Shown one piece after another: positions 57,867 through 64,000 of a stretch of DNA of 64,000 nt (within the stretch, counting starts at the first letter, position 1; the number at the start of each line of letters is the position of its first letter). The DNA lies in assembly GCF_002216685.1 (NCBI RefSeq), contig NZ_CP022353.1, positions 62,001-126,000 on the forward strand. The letters run 5' to 3'. The stretch is from Vibrio tarriae (lineage in GTDB: Bacteria; Pseudomonadota; Gammaproteobacteria; Enterobacterales; Vibrionaceae). A model generated the notes under the pieces. That model searched no databases. It had not been told where the DNA came from and saw nothing but the letters and a program-made list of their open reading frames with translations. The position numbers were made by a program, and so were the translations under genes.

Positions 57867-60332
57867 ATGTCTGATACCACACATCTTGATCCTTTCGCTG
57901 ATCGCGAAGCCGACAATTATGACAATCCAATTCCGAGTCGTGAGTACATTCTCGAATTTTTAACCCAAGCCAATGTTCCCATGAATCGCAACGATCTGTT
58001 CGAAGCCCTCAAACTAGAAGGCGAAGAGCAATATGAAGGGTTGCGTCGTCGCCTGCGGGCAATGGAACGAGATGGCCAACTGGTGTTCACGCGCCGTCAA
58101 TGCTATGCCTTGCCAGAAAAGCTGGAAATGGTGAAAGGCTATGTGATTGGCCACAAAGACGGCCACGGCTGGGTTCGTCCAGAAGGAAGCTTAAACAAAG
58201 AAGGCGATATTTTATTGCCCCACCACCAGATGCGTACGCTGATCCATGGTGATTTTGTCTTAGTGCAGCCGAGCGGTACTGATAAACGTGGCCGTAAAGA
58301 AGGGCGCTTAGTACGCATTCTCGAAGAGCGTAATGGCCAAATTGTCGGGCGTTTCTTCTTTGAATACGGCTATTCGTACGTGGTGCCGGATGACTCACGC
58401 ATTCACCATGACATTCTGATCCCCAATGACTTACGTGCTGGCGCTCGCATGGGCAACGTGGTCGTGATTGAAATTACCGACCGTGGCACGCGTAACCGCG
58501 GCATGATGGGTAAAGTCGTTGAAGTGTTGGGTGAAAACATGGCCCCGGGTATGGAAACGCAAATTGCGATTCGTACTCACCAAATTCCCCATGAATGGCC
58601 CGCAGAAGTTGAGCAGCAAGTAGCGGGATTGACCGAGGAAGTGCCTGAAGAAGCCAAGCAAGGTCGTGTCGATCTACGTGCTTTGCCATTAGTCACGATC
58701 GATGGCGAGGATGCTCGAGATTTCGATGACGCTGTCTATTGTGAAGCGAAAAAAGGCGGTGGCTGGCGTTTATGGGTCGCGATTGCCGACGTGAGCTATT
58801 ACGTACGTCCCGATACCGCGCTGGATAAAGAAGCGATCAACCGCGGTAACTCGGTCTATTTCCCATCGCAAGTTGTCCCAATGTTGCCGGAAGTGCTGTC
58901 GAACGGCCTCTGTTCACTCAACCCACAAGTGGATCGCTTGTGCATGGTGTGTGAAATGACCGTATCGGAAACGGGTAAGCTCTCGGGCTACAAGCATTAC
59001 GAAGCGGTAATGAACTCGCACGCTCGCCTGACTTACACCAAAGTGCATGAAATCCTCGAAGGAGATGAAGAACTGCGTGAGCGTTATAAAGCGCTGGTTC
59101 CTCATCTTGAAGAGTTGCACAAAATGTATCAGGTGCTGAAAAGTGCACGCGATGAGCGTGGCGCGATTGAGTTTGAAACCGTTGAAACCAAATTCATCTT
59201 CAATGCTCAGCGCAAGATTGAAAGCATTGAGCCTGTTGTACGTAACGATGCACATAAGCTAATTGAAGAGTGTATGATCCTCGCCAACATCGCCTCAGCC
59301 TCTTTGGTCGAAAAAGCCAAAGAAGCGGCGTTGTACCGTGTCCATGAGCCACCAGGTGAAGAGCGTCTCACTGGCTTCCGTGATTTCCTCGGTGAATTGG
59401 GGCTCGATCTCTCCGGTGGCCTTGAGCCATCACCGACCGACTACGCCAATTTAATGAAGCAAATTGGTGAACGTCCAGATAAAGAGCTTATCCAAACCAT
59501 GTTGCTGCGCTCGATGAAACAAGCGGTGTATAACGCGAATAACGCGGGTCACTTTGGCTTGGCGTTGAAACGTTACGCACACTTTACGTCGCCAATCCGT
59601 CGTTACCCGGATTTGCTGCTGCATCGCGCGATCAAGTATTTGATCGCGAAGCAAGAAGGGCGCAACCAAGACCGTTGGACTCCAACCGGTGGCTATCACT
59701 ACTCCTTCGATGACATGGACTTCTACGGTGAGCAGTGCTCCATGACTGAGCGCCGCGCTGATGATGCCACACGCGAAGTCGCAGACTGGCTCAAATGCGA
59801 GTACATGCAAGATCATGTGGGTGAAGAATTAGAAGGCGTCGTCGCGAACGTCACCAGTTTCGGCTTCTTTGTCCGTCTCACTGAGCTGCATATCGACGGT
59901 CTGGTGCACATTTCCACTCTGGCCAACGATTACTACCATTATGACCCAATTGGTCAACGTCTGGTTGGTGAAAGCTTTGGTGCCATCTACCGCCTTGGCG
60001 ATGCGGTGAAAGTAAAAGTGCTAGCGGTAAACTTGGACGATCGTCAAATTGACTTTGAATTGGTTGAAACAAGTCGTAAGCTACGCGGCCAAGGTAAAAC
60101 GGCGAAGAAACGAGCCGAAGAAGCCAGAGCGAAAGCGCAAGGTAAAAAAGAGGCTGCAACCAAAGGCGGCCGCGGTAAAGCACCGGTGAAATTACAGGCT
60201 AAACCACAGGCAGAAGCAACACGTCACCCAGAGGGTGAAGGTCGGGCTAAGCCGAAAAAGACCAAAGCGCCGAAAAAACGTAAAGACCAAGCTCGTAAGA
60301 AAACCAGCAAAGCACGAGACAAAACCAAATAG
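57867..60332 (+). CDS. rnr: Ribonuclease R
   Basis: 821-residue 3'-5' exoribonuclease that degrades structured RNA and helps trans-translation. It has an N-terminal winged helix (residues about 25-90), cold-shock domains, and an RNB catalytic domain with [15 protein letters not shown] (catalytic Asp residues, about 276-290) and [16 protein letters not shown]. The S1 domain (about 645-730) and a long Lys/Ala-rich tail (about 735-821) follow. The tail is unusually basic and may aid duplex unwinding. rlmB follows after 7 bases, the common rnr-rlmB pair; the usual upstream nsrR is absent. Confidence 0.97.
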   Translation: MSDTTHLDPFADREADNYDNPIPSREYILEFLTQANVPMNRNDLFEALKLEGEEQYEGLRRRLRAMERDGQLVFTRRQCYALPEKLEMVKGYVIGHKDGHGWVRPEGSLNKEGDILLPHHQMRTLIHGDFVLVQPSGTDKRGRKEGRLVRILEERNGQIVGRFFFEYGYSYVVPDDSRIHHDILIPNDLRAGARMGNVVVIEITDRGTRNRGMMGKVVEVLGENMAPGMETQIAIRTHQIPHEWPAEVEQQVAGLTEEVPEEAKQGRVDLRALPLVTIDGEDARDFDDAVYCEAKKGGGWRLWVAIADVSYYVRPDTALDKEAINRGNSVYFPSQVVPMLPEVLSNGLCSLNPQVDRLCMVCEMTVSETGKLSGYKHYEAVMNSHARLTYTKVHEILEGDEELRERYKALVPHLEELHKMYQVLKSARDERGAIEFETVETKFIFNAQRKIESIEPVVRNDAHKLIEECMILANIASASLVEKAKEAALYRVHEPPGEERLTGFRDFLGELGLDLSGGLEPSPTDYANLMKQIGERPDKELIQTMLLRSMKQAVYNANNAGHFGLALKRYAHFTSPIRRYPDLLLHRAIKYLIAKQEGRNQDRWTPTGGYHYSFDDMDFYGEQCSMTERRADDATREVADWLKCEYMQDHVGEELEGVVANVTSFGFFVRLTELHIDGLVHISTLANDYYHYDPIGQRLVGESFGAIYRLGDAVKVKVLAVNLDDRQIDFELVETSRKLRGQGKTAKKRAEEARAKAQGKKEAATKGGRGKAPVKLQAKPQAEATRHPEGEGRAKPKKTKAPKKRKDQARKKTSKARDKTK

Positions 60333-60339
60333 GTAAAAC

Positions 60340-61083
60340 ATGAGTAACGAATTGATTTATGGCATCCACGCAGTGAACGCGGTATTGCAACGCGATCCCG
60401 CGCGTTTTGTCGAAGCGTATGTGCTAAAAGGTCGTCAGGATGATCGCCTGCTACCTGTGCTCAACGAACTGATGCGCCTTGGTGTTTCAATTCAAGAGAT
60501 GAGCCGTAAAGCGCTGGATGACAAAGCGGAAGGCGCAAACCATCAAGGACTGATTGCCCGTGTTAAACCCGCTCGTCAACTCAATGAAAATGATCTTGAC
60601 GATATTCTCGCTCAGCATGAACAGCCATTGCTGTTGGTGCTAGATGGAGTAACTGATCCGCACAACCTCGGGGCTTGCCTGCGTAATGCCGATGCGGCAG
60701 GTGTGGCGGCAGTCATTGTTCCCAAAGACAAATCAGCACCACTGACCGCAACTGTCAGTAAAGTGGCGTGTGGCGCGGCGGAAACGGTACCGCTCGTGCG
60801 CGTCACTAACTTGGCGCGTACCATGCGCGCACTACAAGAAAAAGGTGTCTGGTTTGTAGGGACAGCAGGCGAAGCGACTCACGACATTTACCAAAGCAAA
60901 CTGACCGGGCCGCTGGCGATTGTAATGGGCGCAGAAGGCGATGGCATGCGTCGTTTAACGCGTGAAACCTGTGATGATTTGATTAAAATCCCGATGGCAG
61001 GCAGCGTATCAAGTCTAAACGTGTCTGTAGCTTGTGGGGTCTGTTTATTTGAAGCAGTACGCCAGCGTATGGCGAATCGGTAA
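60340..61083 (+). CDS. rlmB: 23S rRNA (guanosine-2'-O-)-methyltransferase RlmB
   Basis: 247-residue SPOUT enzyme that methylates G2251 of 23S rRNA in E. coli. It has an N-terminal substrate-binding domain with [15 protein letters not shown] (residues about 6-20) and the SpoU motifs [34 protein letters not shown] and [17 protein letters not shown] in the trefoil knot. It is coupled to rnr. A terminator follows. Confidence 0.96.
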   Translation: MSNELIYGIHAVNAVLQRDPARFVEAYVLKGRQDDRLLPVLNELMRLGVSIQEMSRKALDDKAEGANHQGLIARVKPARQLNENDLDDILAQHEQPLLLVLDGVTDPHNLGACLRNADAAGVAAVIVPKDKSAPLTATVSKVACGAAETVPLVRVTNLARTMRALQEKGVWFVGTAGEATHDIYQSKLTGPLAIVMGAEGDGMRRLTRETCDDLIKIPMAGSVSSLNVSVACGVCLFEAVRQRMANR

Positions 61084-61104
61084 GCTCAATCATTCCATCA
61101 TAGT

Positions 61105-61132
61105 AAACGGGCACTTGAGAGTGCCCGTTTTT
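61105..61132 (+). terminator. Terminator after rlmB
   Basis: AAACGGGCAC / GTGCCCGTTT stem, T-rich downstream. Confidence 0.88.
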
Positions 61133-61247
61133 CTTGTCATCCCTAAACCACTGCATTTAGCGGTCGTGATTGTTTGGCGCATGTATAAACACTCCAGTGA
61201 CGTTATCGTTAACAGAGATTTAATTCCGTTTATTTTTCAAACATACC

Positions 61248-61865
<618 letters not shown>

Positions 61866-61879
61866 GGGAGATTAGAAGA

Positions 61880-62509
61880 ATGATTGGTCTAATCGGTCGT
61901 AAAGTGGGCATGACCCGCGTATTTACTGAAGACGGCGTTTCTATCCCAGTAACTGTTGTTGAAGTTGAAGCAAACCGCGTTTCTCAAGTGAAAACTCTTG
62001 AAACTGATGGCTACGCTGCAATCCAAGTCACTACTGGTACTAAGAAAGCTAACCGTGTTACTAAGCCAGAAGCTGGTCACTTCGCGAAAGCGGGTGTAGA
62101 AGCTGGTCGTGGTCTTTGGGAATTCCGTTTGGAAAACGGTGAAGAGTTTGCAGTAGGTTCAGAACTGACTGTTGAACTGTTCAACGAAGTAAAAAAAGTA
62201 GACGTTACTGGTACATCTAAGGGTAAAGGTTTCCAAGGTGCTGTTAAGCGCTGGAACTTCCGCACTCAAGATATGACTCACGGTAACTCATTGTCTCACC
62301 GTGCTCCTGGTTCAATTGGCCAATGTCAAACTCCAGGTCGCGTGTTCAAAGGCAAAAAAATGGCAGGTCACATGGGTGCTGAGCGTGTAACGACTCAAAA
62401 CCTAGAGATCGTACGTGTTGACGCTGAGCGCAATCTGCTTCTGATTAAAGGTGCAGTCCCAGGCGCAACTGGCGGTAACGTGATCGTCAAACCAGCTGTT
62501 AAAGCGTAA
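61880..62509 (+). CDS. rplC: 50S ribosomal protein L3
   Basis: 209-residue large-subunit protein that reaches the peptidyl-transferase centre through its extended loop. [13 protein letters not shown] at the N-terminus, [13 protein letters not shown] and the central loop [16 protein letters not shown] (with the Gln that PrmB modifies in E. coli) are present. It sits 14 bases after rpsJ and 16 before rplD. Confidence 0.98.
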   Translation: MIGLIGRKVGMTRVFTEDGVSIPVTVVEVEANRVSQVKTLETDGYAAIQVTTGTKKANRVTKPEAGHFAKAGVEAGRGLWEFRLENGEEFAVGSELTVELFNEVKKVDVTGTSKGKGFQGAVKRWNFRTQDMTHGNSLSHRAPGSIGQCQTPGRVFKGKKMAGHMGAERVTTQNLEIVRVDAERNLLLIKGAVPGATGGNVIVKPAVKA

Positions 62510-62525
62510 CGTCTAGGAGTAAGTA

Positions 62526-63128
62526 ATGGAATTGATGGTTAAAGGTGCTAACGCACTAACTGTTTCCGAAACTACTTTCGGACGTGAGTTCAACGAAGCT
62601 CTTGTACACCAAGTAGTTGTTGCTTATGCAGCAGGTGCTCGTCAAGGTACTCGTGCTCAAAAGACACGTTCAGAAGTTTCTGGCGGTGGCGCTAAGCCAT
62701 GGCGTCAAAAAGGTACTGGCCGTGCACGTGCTGGTACAATCCGTAGCCCAATCTGGCGTACAGGTGGTGTTACTTTTGCTGCGAAACCACAAGATCACAG
62801 CCAAAAAGTAAACAAGAAAATGTACCGTGGTGCTATGAAGAGCATTCTGTCTGAGCTAGTTCGTCAAGAGCGTTTGATCGTTGTTGAAAACTTCTCAGTT
62901 GAAGCTCCAAAGACCAAAGCTCTGGTAGCTAAGCTAAAAGAACTTGAGCTGAACGATGTTCTCATCGTTACTGGCGAAGTAGACGAAAATCTGTTCTTAG
63001 CTGCGCGTAACCTGTACAAAGTTGACGTGCGTGACGTAACTGGTATCGACCCAGTAAGCCTGATCGCATTTGACAAGGTTCTAATGACTGCTGCTGCAGT
63101 TAAGCAAGTTGAGGAGATGCTGGCATGA
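62526..63128 (+). CDS. rplD: 50S ribosomal protein L4
   Basis: 200-residue large-subunit protein lining the exit tunnel; in E. coli free L4 represses the S10 operon. [30 protein letters not shown] start and the extended loop [25 protein letters not shown] (residues about 60-84) are intact. It overlaps rplW by 4 bases (ATGA), giving translational coupling. Confidence 0.98.
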   Translation: MELMVKGANALTVSETTFGREFNEALVHQVVVAYAAGARQGTRAQKTRSEVSGGGAKPWRQKGTGRARAGTIRSPIWRTGGVTFAAKPQDHSQKVNKKMYRGAMKSILSELVRQERLIVVENFSVEAPKTKALVAKLKELELNDVLIVTGEVDENLFLAARNLYKVDVRDVTGIDPVSLIAFDKVLMTAAAVKQVEEMLA

Positions 63129-63427
63129 TCCGTGAAGAGCGTCTACTAAAAGTTCTACGTGCTCCGCACATCTCTGAAAAAGCAACTATGTCTGCTGAGA
63201 AATCGAACACTATCGTTTTCAAAGTAGCAAAAGATGCCACTAAGAAAGAGATCAAAGCAGCTGTAGAAAAGCTATTTGAAGTTGAAGTTAAGTCTGTAAA
63301 TACCCTGATCATCAAGGGTAAGACCAAGCGTCAAGGTCTGCGCCAAGGCCGTCGTTCAGACGTGAAAAAAGCGTACGTGACTTTGAATGAAGGTCAAGAT
63401 CTTGACTTCGTTGGCGGCGCGGAATAA
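63125..63427 (+). CDS. rplW: 50S ribosomal protein L23
   Basis: 100-residue protein at the tunnel exit and docking site of trigger factor and SRP. It starts [22 protein letters not shown] and has the [13 protein letters not shown] strand near the C-terminus. rplB follows after 16 bases. Confidence 0.98.
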   Translation: MIREERLLKVLRAPHISEKATMSAEKSNTIVFKVAKDATKKEIKAAVEKLFEVEVKSVNTLIIKGKTKRQGLRQGRRSDVKKAYVTLNEGQDLDFVGGAE

Positions 63428-63443
63428 CAGGAGTAGTTGAAAA

Positions 63444-64000
63444 ATGGCTATTGTTAAATGTAAGCCGACTTCGGCTGGTCGTCGTCACGTTGTTAAAGTT
63501 GTTAACGCTGACCTGCACAAGGGTAAGCCATACGCACCTCTTCTAGAGAAAAACTCTAAGAACGGTGGTCGTAACAACAACGGTCGTATCACAGTACGTC
63601 ACATCGGTGGTGGCCACAAGCAACACTACCGTTTGGTTGACTTCAAACGTACTAAAGACGGTATCCCAGCGAAAGTTGAGCGTCTAGAATACGATCCAAA
63701 CCGTAGCGCAAACATCGCTCTCGTTCTGTACGCAGACGGTGAGCGTCGTTACATCATTGCACCGAAAGGCCTGCGTGCTGGTGACGTTATCCAATCTGGC
63801 CCAGATGCGCCGATCAAAGCGGGTAACGCAATGCCGATGCGCAACATCCCAGTTGGTTCAACTATCCACAACGTTGAATTGACTCCAGGAAAAGGTGCAC
63901 AGCTGGCTCGTTCTGCTGGTGCGTACGCGCAACTAGTAGCTCGTGACGGTTCATATGTAACTATCCGTCTACGTTCTGGTGAAATGCGTAAAGTGCTGTC
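63444..64000 (+). CDS. rplB: 50S ribosomal protein L2 (5' part, cut by window end)
   Basis: Open frame of about 185 codons running off the window; full length is usually 274. It begins [20 protein letters not shown] and has the conserved RRG-free segment [20 protein letters not shown], which binds 23S rRNA. It is the fifth gene of the S10 operon and needs the next window for its C-terminal peptidyl-transferase-site His. Confidence 0.97.
   Translation, partial: MAIVKCKPTSAGRRHVVKVVNADLHKGKPYAPLLEKNSKNGGRNNNGRITVRHIGGGHKQHYRLVDFKRTKDGIPAKVERLEYDPNRSANIALVLYADGERRYIIAPKGLRAGDVIQSGPDAPIKAGNAMPMRNIPVGSTIHNVELTPGKGAQLARSAGAYAQLVARDGSYVTIRLRSGEMRKVL

Overview
The window is a gene-dense stretch of a gammaproteobacterial chromosome, almost certainly Vibrio cholerae or a very close relative. 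The strongest indicators are a protein matching AphA (the PadR-family quorum-sensing and virulence regulator), the Vibrio sodium-motor protein MotX behind a FliA-type promoter, an Xds-type extracellular nuclease ending in a GlyGly-CTERM sorting tail, and an ERIC-like intergenic repeat. Species is inferred from remembered protein families, not from a search. I found no tRNA, rRNA, insertion sequence, prophage or CRISPR array. This is core chromosome, not an island.

Layout. 1-3.3 kb: secB-gpsA-cysE, then aphA facing them. 3.3-12.5 kb: the aphA promoter region, ppc, and the arginine cluster argE <-> argC-argB-argG-(ERIC)-argH. 12.5-16.6 kb: a possible small RNA, a DUF3624 membrane protein, and a peroxide-defence group (Lpd-like flavoprotein, peroxiredoxin-glutaredoxin hybrid, divergent oxyR) with a near-perfect OxyR operator. 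16.6-30.6 kb: mrcA (PBP1a) divergent from pilMNOPQ, followed by the conserved aroK-aroB-damX-dam-rpe-gph-trpS string. 30.7-38.2 kb: a lone periplasmic binding protein, the nuclease xds, rimO, a sulfide:quinone oxidoreductase-like gene and pabA. 38.6-43.4 kb: arginine/ornithine catabolism astC-astA-astD plus a DUF1338 enzyme. 43.4-52.4 kb: crp, prkB, yheU, yheT, a TIGR02444-type gene and yheS on the minus strand, divergent from kefG-kefB-yheV-slyD. 52.5-61.1 kb: an Ntn-type asparaginase, purA, motX, a YejM-like sulfatase-fold membrane protein, rnr-rlmB. 61.2-64 kb: S10 operon promoter, leader and rpsJ-rplC-rplD-rplW-rplB (rplB is cut by the window end).

How it works together. Arginine synthesis (argECBGH) and arginine breakdown (astCAD) lie about 26 kb apart. 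The oxidative-stress genes share one intergenic OxyR site. aphA, crp and oxyR are global regulators, and each has recognisable operator sequence beside it. The pil operon builds the inner-membrane platform and secretin for type IV pili.

The most notable observations are: (1) a run of eight A/T bases near the 5' end of rimO that puts the normal start out of frame with the rest of the gene; (2) two mutually exclusive 8-bp hairpins in the pilQ-aroK gap; (3) a three-way-junction-like palindrome that begins on the astC stop codon; (4) a compact two-hairpin transcript candidate downstream of argH; (5) clustered half-sites in front of the sulfide:quinone oxidoreductase-like gene. I do not see a wholly new multi-gene system.
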